NCBI GenBank assembly: GCA_007922195.1
Contig: ML682005.1
Coordinates: forward strand, 35,827,366-35,891,365
DNA length: 64,000 bases
Source of the DNA: Podocnemis expansa
Lineage: Eukaryota > Chordata > Testudines > Podocnemididae
Direction of reading: 5' to 3'
The notes under the pieces are model-generated. The model searched no databases. It was not told the DNA's origin and worked only from the letters and a program-made list of their open reading frames with translations. Each line of letters begins with the position of its first letter. Position 1 is the first letter of the stretch. The position numbers and the translations under genes were made by a program. Positions 39,370 to 51,377 of the stretch are shown one piece after another.

Positions 39370-40330
39370 TGAGGTACTGGGTACTTAAGGGGTGCCCATT
39401 GAGGGGACAGGGCTCTCCACTGCTCTCTGCATTTGGTCTAGTTGGGTTCTCTGTTGTGCTTGAACTGTGGTGACCGGACAGGACAGAAGCTTCAGAGGCT
39501 CATAGGAACAGTGTGGGACTGAGTATCTGGTTTTTGGAATCAGAGACTCGGCATTTAATCTGAATATTCCTAGCAAGCTGGAGAGGATGCTCTGCTGGAA
39601 GACCCCAAAGAACAGTGGTTCTGAATTGCTGTGAGGGCCCTGGAGTGGAATTTGACTTGGGGTGAAGGGACTTTTGGTAAAAGACCCTGGCCAGAAGAGT
39701 CCAGAAGAAGACAAAGCAAGTTCGGACCTTCTCCTGGAGCCCCAAGGATGACGTGGGACCCTGCGTGGTGTTGAAAGGACAATGCCATCAGGCGAAGCAA
39801 AACTGTGATTGTTGCTGGGCCCTGAGTCAGGGAGGAGGAAGATTGGAAAGGAGCTTGCGGAGCTGGAGGGGTACGGGCTGCACACACTCAGGCTGAGTTG
39901 GGAACTTACCTGAAATCCTGGTGTGGGGTACACTTACCTCGAGGTCCTTGTCTGTGTCTGGTATTGTTTAGGAATGGGACTCTATGCAGGCAAATGCTGG
40001 TTCTGCTAATATGGGGTTTTAAGGATGATTGGGGTGTGTTAGCCTTACCTGTTATGTTTGCTCACTGAATCGGTCCTTGTTAAGGGGAACCGCTCAGGTT
40101 TATGTGTCTGGTAAAGGGCACGGTAACTCGTCTTGTGTTGAATGTTCCTGTTCTCCCTTCAAATCCTTACCTCTATCTTCTCCCTCAAATAAACGGTTGT
40201 GTTTAATTGGAGACCTGGTCTTGAATGCTTTCACTGCGGGACCAGGTGCACGAATTGATAGATGCTCGAGTATGGGGGGGGGGGGGGGGCTGCTATTTGT
40301 GAAAGGAATCTTGGTCTAGGTTTGGTGGTG
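39370..40330 (+). repeat. LTR-like stretch with AATAAA
   Basis: Contains 'ccctcaaataaacggttgtg' (about 40182), which looks like a retroelement poly-A signal, and a G-run at 40276-40289. Boundaries are unclear and no coding region adjoins it. Confidence 0.35.
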
Positions 40331-41963
40331 ACGGATTTCTTTACTAACGTGGCTTAGAATGGCTTATTTTGCACTAATAATTTTGATCTAAATGCTATTT
40401 CAAAATAAAAGCTAGTTTTATTATTTCAAAATAGGTCTTCACTATTTCAAAATAAAGAAACACATTTCAAAATAACAAAATGCATGCATGGACAGGAAAA
40501 AAGTTATTTCAAAATAGTTTCTAAGTGTAGACATACCCCTTGAGCTTCTTTGGGGACTGCTGGACTGCAGTATGTGAACTACTTAGTATGTGCTGTGTAA
40601 AGACCATATGGGGGTGATCCTTCACAGGAAGGACTGCCTGGAATTTGAAACTGTAAAAGAATTGAAACAAGATTTGTGAATAAAGAGCTGATAACCTCTG
40701 GTCGTGGTGATCTTTCAGAAATGAAAGGGTGACAGCATGTCTACTGTGAGGTGTTAGGGAGTTGGCCCAGCTTGATAGTGTTTTTCCTTATGTGTGAGAT
40801 GTATTTTCCTTTTTTTGCAATTTGATTGAGTGAGAAGGAGGAAAATAGAGGCAAAATACACATGTAAATATCTACAAAAGTGAAATCTGCTGATTTTTTT
40901 TATGCAATTCCGCAAAGCAGTTAACAACTGCTTCAAGGTCAGAGGCTTTGGAGTCTCTTTTTCTATTGCCAGTATGGCAAAACAACATAGGTGTTCATCA
41001 CCCATACTGTTCGTCAGATAGGTCTTAATTTGATGCAGACACAAAAATGTCTGTTCACAGCCTGCATTTGATTGCGGTATGGTGATGGCAATAGCACACA
41101 ATTGATACAGTTCACTGAAAGACATTTTTCAGTTCAAGTAGATTACTATATATACTTGTGTATAAGCCAAGATTTTGATGCCTGAAAATTGCCTTTACAA
41201 CAGGCACTCGGCTTATACATGGGTCATACAGCAGACAGCAGCTCCAGCCCAGGAGTTTGAAGTCTCCCGCCCTGAGCATGTACTGAACATGCTCATGGCT
41301 GGAGCCCCAGCGTGTGGCCAGAGTGGCCATGTCGGGGAGTCAGTCCCAGCTAGGGTTAAGGAGTGGGACCCTGGTGCCTGGAGTGGCCAGGTAAGAGGGC
41401 CCTGGGGTGGGAGGTCGGCCCGGAGAAGTGACAACAGGGACCAAGGGTTTGGCGGGTTTTGGGGAGGCAGGAGACAGCGGTGTCGGGTGTGGGGATTATG
41501 GGGGTGTCAGGATCAGGGAAGCTGTGGAAAAGCTGGGCAGGACTTGGGGAGGCTGGGGAAAAGTGGCAGCAGGGGGTGGGGGGGGTGTCCAGGGCTATAT
41601 CCACACACAAGCTCTTGTTTTGAAATAGGTCATTTTGAAACAAGCCATTTCAAAGTAACGGCCTTATTTCGAAATGACTTATTATGAAATAAGGCAAAAT
41701 TTGGAATTGAAATAGCATGTCCACACTGCGGACTTGCTATTTTGCTTCAGGGGCAGGGCACCATGGGAGGTGTGGCAACATGGCTGCCTCCCTGGGCCAT
41801 GTCGGCGGCCATGTTGGTAGCCAATCCTATAAAAGCTGGCCCCGACTTCACTTCCCTGTCCACTGTGGCTAGCAGGACTCTGCAAGTGATGGACATTGCC
41901 CGGTTGCCCAGACAGTGCTGTGTGACACCAAGCCACTCTGACCGCCTGTAGAGTGTCCTGCTC

Positions 41964-43129
41964 ATGTGGGACACTCTACTCGCAGACCCAGATGGTGCCC
42001 AGCCTCTGCCCGAGGCTTTCATCCAGCTGGTCTGCAGGGCAGAACTACTGCCCCTGTCCCCCTCCATGCCTCGCCAGGTCTGGGCCCGGGAGACCAGGCC
42101 AGACTGGTGGGAGCGGGTCATGCTGCGGACCTGGGGGAATGACCAGTGGAGGCTGAACTGCCACATGACCAGGGCCAGCTTCAACCTTCTGGTCACAGAA
42201 CTCGCCCTGCGGCTGCACTGCAGGGACACCCCCATGAGGCCTGGCATCCCTGTGGACAAAAGAGTGGCCATTGCCCACTGGAAGATGGCCACTCTGGAGT
42301 CCCACAGGTCTATGGTGCACCTTTTCGGCATCGGGAGGTCCACCACCAGCAAAATCCTCGTGGAGGTCACCAGGGCCATCAACCAGGTCATGCTGCGATG
42401 CTTGGTGAGACAAGGGGAGCTTCAGGACACCATTCCAGGCATGGCCACCCTCAGCGTCCCCAACTGTGTGGGGATCCTTGACACTGTGCACATCCCTGTG
42501 CGAGCCCCGGAGCACAGAACTGCAGGGTACCGCAATAGGAAGGGGTACCATTCCATCATTGTGCAGGCCCTTGTGGCCCACGGCGGCCTGTTCCAGAACT
42601 GCTATGTGGGATGGCTAGGGAGGGCCCATGATGCCAGGGTCCTCCGGAACTCTTCCATGTACCAGGGCATGGAGGCGGGCACCTTCTTCCCCCCCCATAA
42701 CATAAGTGTTGGGGGAGTAGAGGTGACCATCCTTGTGGCGGACGTGGCCTATCCCCTGCGCCCATGGCTTATGTGGCTGTATGCAGGGTCCCTCGACCCC
42801 TCCAGGCAGATCTTCAACTGCCACCTGACCCGCTGCCGCCAGGTGGTCGAGCAGGCCTTCAGCTGTCTCAAAGCCCACTGGAAGTGCCTCCTCACCTGCC
42901 TCCACCTCGCAGAGAGGCCACTGCCACAGGTGATCGCCACGTCATGGCCCTCCACAAATATTGTGAGCAGCAGGGTGAGCCCATTGCACCTCTATGGGAA
43001 GCTGAGGCACAACTCCTCACCAGGGACTATGAGGAACCCAGATGTGTGCCCACACAGGAGCAGTCATCCCAGCAAGCCTCGTCCCTGCGCGATGCACGCA
43101 GGACCACCTTCACCCAGGAGGAACTGTGA
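41964..43129 (+). pseudogene. Harbinger DDE transposase (HARBI1-like), one frameshift
   Basis: An open frame runs from ATG 41964 through all catalytic blocks. N-terminal DDWWERVM-like and 'FNLLVTELALRL' segments are followed by an HTH region (MVHLFGIGRSTTSKILVEV). Then come CVGILDTVHIPVRAPEH (first Asp), GRAHDARVLRNSSMY, ILVADVAYPLRPWLM (Asp) and RQVVEQAFSCLKAHWKCLL (Glu). The frame then goes wrong at about 42939, at VIAT. One missing base restores the expected ALHKYCEQQGE continuation in another frame, which ends at the stop at 43129. The 460-codon frame to 43346 therefore has a non-native tail. All acidic residues survive, so loss of function is recent or only partial. Confidence 0.9.
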
Positions 43130-43749
43130 GGGCCAGGCCTGCCCTGCCCCACACCACCCTCTCCCCCGTTCACCCACAGGCAGCCCCCACCCACCCACCT
43201 GCACTGTCACCTACCCCCCAATAAAACTACTGAAAAGCAAGAATAAGTGCCAAACTGTTTATTTACCAATACAGGGGTTGGGGCAGGGAAGGGCTGGGGG
43301 GGGGGTTACGGGAGGGGGCACGGGGGGGCAGGCGAGGGGGCGGTAACTTGGCAGGAGGAAGGGGGTGAGAGAGTCCGGGTGTCAGGGGGGAAGTCAGGCA
43401 CTGGCTGTGGGAGGGTCTGGGGGGGTGGACAGGCCCAGCCCTGTGTGCCTCAGTGGGAGGGGAATACTTACCCACGGGGGCTCCAGAGGGCCAGTGAGAT
43501 GTCCTGGGCTCTGTGTCAGACCCAGGGGCTGAGATGGTATCAGGCTCCTGGTCCGGCGAACAGCTCCGGGTTGCTCAGGGTGGCCTCCGCCGCTGGTGGT
43601 GCTGCAGCTGGAGGACCCCCAACAGAGATGTCTGAGGCGGTCCCTGGTGCCTCTGGGCCCGACGAGGGGCTCCACTGGACTCCTGTGTCCAGAGCCTCAG
43701 TGGGGAGACCGCTGGGCTCTGGACCCTGCCATGCATGGAGCAACTCGAA

Positions 43750-44090
43750 GTAGGGGCAGGTGGCTGTGCTCCCTGCCCCTGGAGCTCCCAGGCCTCTTGG
43801 GTCTGGGTATGGTCCTGGCGTAAGGATTTGATCTTACTTCAGACCTGCTCCATGCTGTGGGGGGTCGCCCTGCTCTGACATTGCCGCAGCAATATTGGCA
43901 TAAATGTCCCGGTTCCGGTGGGAGGCCCAGAACCGGGACATGATGTCTGGCCAGTGCCAAATCTTGAGGAGGCAGCGAACCTCCTTCGGGGGTCCAGACA
44001 GGGACCCTGCGTCGCCCCCCAGTGGCAGTGCTTCCCTGGGAAGTTATGCCTGAAGAAGGCTCTGGGCACACTGCCTGACAGGCACACCCA
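43750..44090 (-). pseudogene. Harbinger Myb/SANT-like DNA-binding protein, frameshifted
   Basis: Minus strand. One frame reads KEVRCLLKIWHWPDIMSRFW, then ASHRNRDIYANIAAAMSEQG, the Trp-containing helices of a SANT/Myb domain. The next helix, HSMEQV then SKIKSLRQDHTQTQEAW, is in another frame and has a TGA between V and S. This is the accessory protein that delivers the transposase to its ends. It carries at least one frameshift and one stop, so it is more decayed than the transposase. Confidence 0.78.
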
Positions 44091-45694
44091 GGCAGGAACT
44101 TCCTGTTCCCCAGGGTGCTGTGCACCCTGGGAAGAAGGTCAGACTGTTATTTCAAAACAACGCTTGCTCTGAAATAACATGTCCGGACGTGGTTATTTCG
44201 AAATGAGTCGTTTCGAAATAACTGTCATTTCGGAACAGCATGTCCGGATGAGGTTATTACGAAACAACTCATTTCAAAATAACTGTTGTTTTGAAATGGA
44301 AGGGGTTTAAGCCGTTTCGAAACAACGGCTCTTGTTTTGCAACAATGGAACCCGTTGTTTCGAAACGAGAGAACGTCATTTGGACATGCCGCTTCTTATT
44401 TCAAAACAACCTCTGTTGTTTCGAAATAGGGAGCCTGTGTGGACATACTCCAGGTAAAAGCAGCAGCAGGCCTGGGGGTTAGGGAGGCTGTCAGGGACTC
44501 TGGGGGAAGCTAGCAGGACAGGGTGGGTGAGCTAGGGGCCTGAGGCCTTGGGTGGAGCTTGGCTTATATGCGGGTTACCCATTTTGTCTATTTTGGGGCT
44601 CAGAACGGGGGGGGGTCGGCTTATGCATGGATCAGCTTATACATGAGTATATATGGTAAGCACTTGGTTCCTTGTGGCAATTTTTACTTCTCTCTCATGT
44701 TCATATCTCTCTAGAACTTTTGGAAATTGTCTCAGTTCTGCTCCAGATCTGTGCATATCACTATTGTAATGTCCTGCAAATAATCTGAGTTCCTCTGAAT
44801 CAATAAAGTAATGGCATTTTAGACAGAACGCACTGACCCCGTTTAAAACATGGGAGTTGTTTGTAAATTGTTATTTAAGTTCACTGATGGCATGATCACA
44901 AATAGGCAGGAACACCTTTACCGTAAAATCATGGTCAGTTTTTGGAAGCATACTTTCTGCTGTGTTGAGTTCAGTAACATAGCTTTGAAATTTTGGGGGC
45001 ATACAGCAGATTCTCTTTTCTTTAGTTTGCATTTTGATGGAATTTTTTCTGCAATAATCTTTACATCAGCCGTAATTTTGTTGAAATTCTTCTCATGATC
45101 CCTCAGATCTTGCAGTTTATCAATCAAAGTGTTAAAAAGTCAGCAGACTTGAGCCACATCACAATCTGATTTCAGCAAGTAATCTGATACCACTTTAAGT
45201 TCAAGAAGCACTTCACTAAAAAGATTCAGACAAAACACAAAGCAAAAGTCTATCTGGTTTAGAATGCCATGTGCCTCTATGCTTCTTTCAGAATTTGATT
45301 AACGGCTGATTGAGAAGCAATAAAATTACCAAAAGAGTGTCTTTAACAGCTAAGCATGATGCAATCTGACATAGCCAGTGAGTGCCTGACCATTTCTTCA
45401 ATTCAAAAATTCTGCTCCCCATGCTTTTTGCAATTCAGTGAAACATGCATGCACAGAGGAATGCGATAGAAAACATACATAGTTGTTGAAGAGAGTAAAG
45501 AAATTTGCAACAACATCTGTGTTTTTATAGACATCAACAATTGTTAAGTTCAACTTGTGGTTGTAACCATGATCATAGATAGCTTGTGATACCTCTTCCA
45601 GAAACTATGCTTGCACACCATTTAGTGCTCCACTCACATTGCACTGGCACCATCATAGATTTGTGCTATGCAGATTTTATATCTATGCAGGCTT

Positions 45695-46380
45695 TTTTAT
45701 CTATGCCACAACATGGCAAGGTGTTCCTCATCCAGGGAGTCCTCCTCCTGGGGTTCAGCCACGGAGGGGGGCTCCCTGGAGTCAACAGTCCTGGCTTAGA
45801 GGCCAGTGGGCTCCCCTCCCAGGAAGCTGTCCAGCTCCTCAAATAGATGCTGCCGTCTGGCGCTGCCCCACCTCCTGGACGCGGGACTAGTTTGCCTCAG
45901 GGCCAAGATTTTCCCAGAGAGTATGTCCTCATCCCCCCTCAGACGGTAAGGAGGGTGAGTACCTCCTTGTGGCTCCAGCCTGGAGCCTTCCAATGGCCCT
46001 GGCTAGCAGTGGTGGCCTGTGCCATGTTGCAGAGGCTGCAAAACAGTAGGCTGTTCAAGCCGGGTATGCCTGTGATGGTGGAGAGGGGCAGTGGCCAGGG
46101 CAGGCACTCCATTCCTGGTGCCATGCACCCTGAGAGGATGAAGGTCAGACCACATTGAGTTCGAACTAATGCAGTTCCACTGGGTTAGGTCGAACTAAAA
46201 GTGTGAACCCACTGTTAGTTTGAACTAACTGGCAGGTTTTACTAGTTCGAATGACGCTTCCATTAGTTTGAATTAAGAAATTCCTTAGCTTGAACTAATT
46301 GAAGTCTAGTGTAGACAGAGACTAATTTAGTTTGAATTAAGCTTCCTTATTTAGAACTAAATTGCCAGTGTAGACACAGA
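45695..46380. mobile_element. Harbinger-related element, one arm visible, AGTTCGAACT-type repeats
   Basis: The right arm (46155-46380) has 'gagttcgaactaatg', 'ttagtttgaattaag' and closes TTGCCAGTGTAGACAC. Just inside, 'catgcaccctgagaggatga' and 'aaggtcagacc' match the region before the right arm of 41593-44450, so part of the Myb-side sequence is shared. The left terminus is not found. Confidence 0.7.
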
Positions 46381-46385
46381 CAGGG

Positions 46386-48170
46386 AGTTTAGGCTAATTA
46401 CATTGGCAGCCACATAAGGAAAGACCTAAACAATAATTTCACACATGAGAATTTACTCATGATTAGTTTTCCTAAGTTTAGTGGGGGAAAGGAATATCCT
46501 GTTGTAGGACTCACAGGATATAACTGTGTAAGAGCATTATAACAGGGTTACATATCTTAATAAAAATGTGCTTTTTGAAGTAAGTCAAGGCAGTTGAGGA
46601 AAGGAATCACCACATTATAATCTGCCTTAACTGAACAATAAGAACTGGGTTTTAGAGGAGAGATGTATTGGATAGGCAAGCTCATATTCGTCAAGGGCAA
46701 AAAGGAACACTGTTATCTCTAAGTTGAGCAGGCTAGCTCAGGTATTTAGAATCTAAGTAACTGAGACAGATGTTTGTTTTACAGATATCATTAACAAAAT
46801 ATTTGGAGAGACTAAATAACCAATGGTAATCAGGTGGGGGAGGGAATGACTTATTGCACAAGAGTCTGTGAGAACCTGAGATAAGAGGAATGCAATGCAG
46901 TTTAGACTGTTACCCGTGTGCAACCAACTTTGCAACCATCATGCTAATGAGACAATTTTGGATGCTGCTCCATTCCACAGCCATGGTAAACCATTTCCTG
47001 ATTCATTTTTATGCTTTGTGATTGTTGCATGAGGTAATTATGATAGAGACTAAAGTGATTTTGAACATTTCTGAAAAAAAATCACAATATTGTCAGGCTG
47101 GTATTCTGTTTGGGGAGCCCCAGGACATAGGAAGAGGATGTATGAAAGAGACAGCCAGGTGTTTTGCTTTTAGTTACAAACATGTTTTGTGTATGTGGGT
47201 TTATATAAAAAAACTCTCATTAAAAGCAGAGGGAAAATAAAGGAGCAAACTGAGTATGCAAAGAGCAAAGTAACTTCACAGGAGTTTATGGAGGTATTAA
47301 AGCAAATTTTAAAAGGCTTAAATTGACTTAAATAATTTCATAAAAAATTAAAAGAATTCCAGGCTACCTTGGTGAAAAGCAATTTACTATGAACTTGGAG
47401 ACACTTCAGCTCTTCAAGGATACTGTTTTATTTCCCTCTAAAGAGTCAATGGGAAACTTTTTGTCATTTTCTGACTTCAGGACTGGCACAATTTCTGGAA
47501 ATTTCCACAAAGAAAAACCCTTTATTTCTTCTAGCAAGAAAAAATGCAGACACAGAAAGTAGATTGATAATTAATAGCAATTTAATGGTGCTTATATCAC
47601 ACTTTTCCTCTATTGATTTCAAAATGCTTTATCAAGAAAACTAAATGACCACTCTAAGACATACCATGATGAGCATGTATTAACCATAAAGAACAAGCTT
47701 CTGATTCCCCTTTTTGAAATTTCCACAAGTTTCAGTTGCATACTATTTTAAAAGTCAAAGCCTGATCCCAGTCACTTGGAAAACTCTTACTGAAATGGGA
47801 ACATGATTTGGCCTGAGTGATGAAATCAAATGATAGTTAACGTCGCTGTCTGTTGTTTTTTATGTATGTAGCATCAAGCGTGCAGACAATGTTTGGACAA
47901 AAAAAAGAGCAGCATTCCAAACTATTGAGTCCCTTCTACTTACTCTCTGACACCATTACCATTAGAGTATCTAAATAGCTTGAGTCCAATACTTCTATTC
48001 TTTTAATTTTGCACTGAATACAGGTTGGCCTTCAAAATAAATGATTTGGCACAAATTACACATTTTGTAATGGTAAAAACAGCAGAATAATGTTTAGCTT
48101 TGGTCTGAAATTTTTCTTAAAGAGATAAATAATACTGGCTGAGAGCTCAAGACAGTAACTGAGCTCACAT
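46386..48170. other. Intergenic, nothing recognised
   Basis: AT-rich sequence between the two carnosinase genes. A short old repeat-like stretch (aaaatgctttatcaag, about 47620) resembles SINE tails. No coding potential seen. Confidence 0.45.
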
Positions 48171-48521
48171 GGGGTATGTCTACACTGGAAGCTCTGTTAA
48201 GTCTACTTAGAGCATCCACACTGGAAACTCCTGTTGACTGCCTGTGTCCACACTGGCAGGTGCTAGGTTGACCCTTACTGGTGGCCAGGACCTCTGAGAG
48301 GGGGCCTGGAGGCCACTTAAGGGCTATACCCTGTCTACACTGGCTTAAGTCAACTTAATAAGGTTGACTTAAGCCTTATGTCGACCTTAAGACATGGTGT
48401 TATTAAGTCAACTTAAGGAAGTGCTTAAGTCGACTTAATAAAAGCCCAGTGTAGCTGTAGGGGTCTGTAAGCCGACTTAAGCTTCCTTAAGTTGACCTAA
48501 GGCTCCAGTGTAGATGTACCC
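48171..48521. mobile_element. Harbinger-related MITE, AAGTCGACTT-type repeats, TSD CAT
   Basis: Starts GGGGTATGTCTACACTGG and ends CCAGTGTAGATGTACCC, with CAT at 48168-48170 and 48522-48524. It holds several TAAGTCAACTTAA / TTAAGTCGACTTAA blocks, as in 24748-25167. Confidence 0.88.
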
Positions 48522-50177
48522 CATGGAGAGGAAAAGAAGGGACAACAGGGAGGTAGTCATACCTTCGTGAATCACAGACACCTAGCGCCAGGGCAAGTTA
48601 CGGCTGCATGAGAGTGGCCCTGACTTATGCAAATAGCATAAGCTCCCTTGAGGCTTTTCCTGTCCTCCCTTGGGGACCTCCCATCACTGGAGGGTAGAGC
48701 ATAGCTAGACCTGGCTTCTTCTAGCCCTCCTCCCCTTCCTATCCTTTTAAACATTAGGATTGAATGCTTTTCTAAAATGTGCTGCAGGTTAAACAGGAAT
48801 TATTTTTGGGAAGTTTTATGGCCTGTGTTATGCACCCCAACATGCTCTTTGCCTCCTTTCTTTACTGCACAGGTGGGGTAGTAGATAAGAGGCACAGAAG
48901 GAAATGGAGAGTTCCCCAGCACAAGGAAAATTCACAAATGGTTGCCTCTGAAGTACTAAGGCTCCTTTGTGCCGCTTGCTGCATCAGGCTCTATCATGAG
49001 CAGATTTTATGGAGCTGATTTTCTCCTGCACTTTAGCTCCTTTATAGCAGTGAGCACCAGCGCTGTGAAGATGGCAGATCTGGCTGTATAATGATTCTCT
49101 GAGTGTGAGGGAAACTTCTGAAGGAGGTACAGTTACCATAATAGTTCCATATAATAGTTCTCATTCTTAGCTCCCAGGCATTGCAAAGCACCTCCAAGCA
49201 CCTATAATCATCAGCTGACAGACTGTCCTCACCTCCAGGATAAAAGACCCACAAAGGTGCTGCTGAACATATGGTAGATCTACCAGTACAGGATGCGGTT
49301 ACTAAGATGCTAAGTGGTGTCATATGGACCGCTCTCCCCACCCTACTAACCCCACATTTTTCCTCTTTTTGTTATTTCCACAGAACATGTCAGTTGCTAC
49401 TATTAGGTGAATGGATCTGTGATCTTACAGTAGTCACTTTAAAAGTTTCTTTGAGTCTAAGAAATACACCCAGTACTTAAAATGGGTTACAGATTCATAA
49501 GGTTAGCAGCTTTTGAACAGTCTGTTGGTGAAACACCCTTAGGGCAGCCAGCCCTCTCCCCCCGCCATGAGGAGTCTTGCTCTTTTTGCATGATAGACCA
49601 TATGTCCTCACCACCTCCTGAGACTGAACTTCCAGGGTTACAGCACTTCTGTTTCTCACTGTAAGCTCTGCTCTGTGGATCCAACTAAGATAGACTCCTG
49701 GTTAGACACTTGTACACCCTTCAGGAAATCATGCACCCTAGCTTGTTTTCACAGTGACACACAGCATTTTGAGAACAGGCGAGTTTAGTAGACAACTGGG
49801 ACATAGCCCTGGAAAGCCTTCAGCTAGTATAGAGAAAAAAGGTTAAGGCACAATCCATTTGGGTCAGCCCAGAGCAAGGAGCAGTCAACTCCATTGTTAG
49901 GCCCTGTCTCTGTCTCTGACTTTTTTCGTTAGTTACCAGTTCCCAGGTGGAAGAACTCCAAACTTTTTCCAGAAGCCAGGTCTTATTGCCTCATCTCACA
50001 CCTCCCAGCCCTTTGTTCTTGAGCTGGAGTCTCTGCAAAAGGCAAGGGAATCCTCCTCTTTCTGGATCATGTTTTGGTGACCAGGCTTCCCATTGTGTTC
50101 TTTAATTTTCCATTGATATGCTTTGGTCTTGGCCTGTCATTTCTGATGTTCCATTCAGTCTGCTCAGGCAACTAGGT
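48522..50177. other. Intergenic, nothing recognised
   Basis: No transposon ends, domains or splice-ready conserved exons that I can support. Exon 1 of the second carnosinase could lie in this interval or further right, but I cannot identify it. Confidence 0.4.
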
Positions 50178-50840
50178 GACAGAATCATAGAAACTGGAAG
50201 GGACCCAGAGAGGTCATCAAGTCCAGTCCCCTGCACTCATGGCAGGACCAAGTACCTTCTTAAACTATCCCTGATAGGTGCTTTGCTAACATGCTTTTAA
50301 ACACTTCCAAAGATGGCGATTCCACAACCTGCCAAGGCAACTTATTTCAGTGGCTAATTCCCCTGACAGTTAGAAATTTTTCCTAATGTCCACGCTAAAC
50401 CTCCCTTGATGTATTTTAAGCCCATTGCTTCTTTTCCTATCATCTGCAGACAAGGAGAACAATTTTTCTCCCTCCTCCTCATAACAGCCTCGTAGGTACT
50501 TGAAAACTGTTATCATATAACCTCTCAGTCGCCTCTTTTCCAGACTAAACAAACCCAGCTCTTTCAATCTTCCCTCATATGTCAAGTGTTCTAGACCGCT
50601 AATCATTCATGTTACCCTTCTCTGAACTTTCTCCAATTTGTCCACATGATTCCTGAAATGAGGAGCCCAGAACTGGATCCAATACTCTAGTTGAGGCCCA
50701 ATCAGGGCTGAGTAAAGTGGAAGAATTACTTCTTGGGTCTTACAATACTCCTTTTAATATGTCCCAGAATGGTGTTTGGGTTTGTTTGTTTTTTGCAACA
50801 ACTTTACACTCTTGACCCACCCACTTCTCTTTGTCTATTC
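50178..50840 (-). mobile_element. CR1 3' end (minus strand)
   Basis: The tail lies at 50180 (complement of agaatcatagaaactggaag). Upstream on the minus strand, ISGLEHLTYEGRLKELGLFS (about 50605) and KKRLRGYMITVFKYLRGCYE-like residues mark the C-terminus of CR1 ORF2. 5'-truncated near 50840. Confidence 0.92.
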
Positions 50841-50919
50841 AGACAGCAAACTTCTTTTTTCCCCACAGACTAGCCATGCAAAATATAGAGGAAAGCTGAG
50901 TCACACATGGGATTAAAAT

Positions 50920-51377
50920 CAGGGCTATTCTTAGGGTAGGGCAACTGCCCAGGGCCCTGCGCTTTGGGGGACCCGGTGCAGCCGCCCCCTGGCCCCCCCA
51001 TGCCAGAGACCAGGCGAGTGGACAAAAAGGTGGTCCGCTGCTGCAGTGCTGCCGGTCCGCCACCCCCCTGCCACACACCCTGGGTGGGGAGGGGGCGGGA
51101 GGCAGCATGTAGCCAGTATTGCTGCCCCCCGCCTCCTCCCCACTGCTCCAGCAGGGAGCCCAGGGCAGCACATGTGGCGGGTGGGGTGAAACAGCACTGC
51201 TGCAGACCGCCCTTTTGCCTGCTCACCTGGTCCCTAGCATGAGGGAGCAGCGCAGGGGTCTGCCCCTCCCCTGGGCCAGCTGGTCCTGCTCCCCAGTGCC
51301 GGGGGTTGAGGGGGCCCCACAGAGGGCAATTCACCATGGGCTCCGCACCCCTAGGCACCCCTCTAGGGACGTCTCTG
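50920..51377. mobile_element. hAT-type GC-rich element with perfect TSD
   Basis: A perfect 8-bp duplication ATTAAAAT lies at 50912-50919 and 51378-51385. Ends are CAGGGCTATTCTTAGGG and the complement CAGAGACGTCCCTAG. The 458-bp interior is GC-rich with long chance frames (up to 188 codons, -). Confidence 0.87.

Larger units (their letters stand above)
38351..40538. mobile_element. Harbinger-related element with inserted sequences, TSD CTT
   Basis: Opens GGCTATGTCTACACTTA and closes TAAGTGTAGACATACCC, with CTT at 38348-38350 and 40539-40541. The arms (38351-38600 and about 40380-40538) carry TTATTTTGAAATAA-type repeats. The 1.8-kb centre holds a hAT MITE (38785-39199) and an LTR-like stretch (39370-40330) and no transposase. 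Confidence 0.8.
41593..44450 (+). mobile_element. PIF/Harbinger transposon, full length, TSD CAG
   Basis: A 2858-bp element opening GGCTATATCCACAC and closing GTGTGGACATACTC, with CAG duplicated at 41590-41592 and 44451-44453. Both arms carry TTATTTCGAAATAA-type repeats (41620-41720; 44145-44430). It encodes the two usual Harbinger proteins in convergent orientation: a DDE transposase (+) and a Myb/SANT-like protein (-). It is the likely source, or close to the source, of the TTTCGAAA-type MITEs in this window. Confidence 0.93.
41146..44656. mobile_element. TA-flanked DNA transposon (Tc1/mariner-like ends) inside the hAT fossil
   Basis: The left end CTATATATACTTGTGTATAAGC and the complement of the right end CCATATATACTCATGTATAAGC form an inverted repeat. 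Both are bordered by TA (41144-41145, 44657-44658). Further GGCTTATAC / GGCTTATGC motifs lie just inside. It has no coding capacity of its own. TA target use fits Tc1/mariner but other superfamilies also use it. It hosts the Harbinger at 41593-44450. Confidence 0.75.
40750..45690 (-). pseudogene. hAT transposase fossil (minus strand), interrupted by nested elements
   Basis: Minus-strand hAT transposase in two parts. At 45690-44660 there is a core segment: QIYDGASAM near 45640, then YNHKLNLTIVDVYKNTDVVANFF, the usual hAT order. At 41140-40754 is the C-terminal dimerisation block: SFSELYQLCAIAITIPQSNA, then CEQTFLCLHQIKTYLTNSMG and EHLCCFAILAIEKE. It resembles the ZMYM1/GTF2IRD2-type hAT group. 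Stops and frameshifts abound. The two parts are separated by the element at 41146-44656, which sits within this gene. Confidence 0.8.

Noticed and set aside
43130..43346. C-terminal tail of the 460-codon Harbinger frame as native protein
   Set aside because: The conserved continuation (ALHKYCEQQGE) is in another frame and ends at 43129; the longer tail follows a frameshift.
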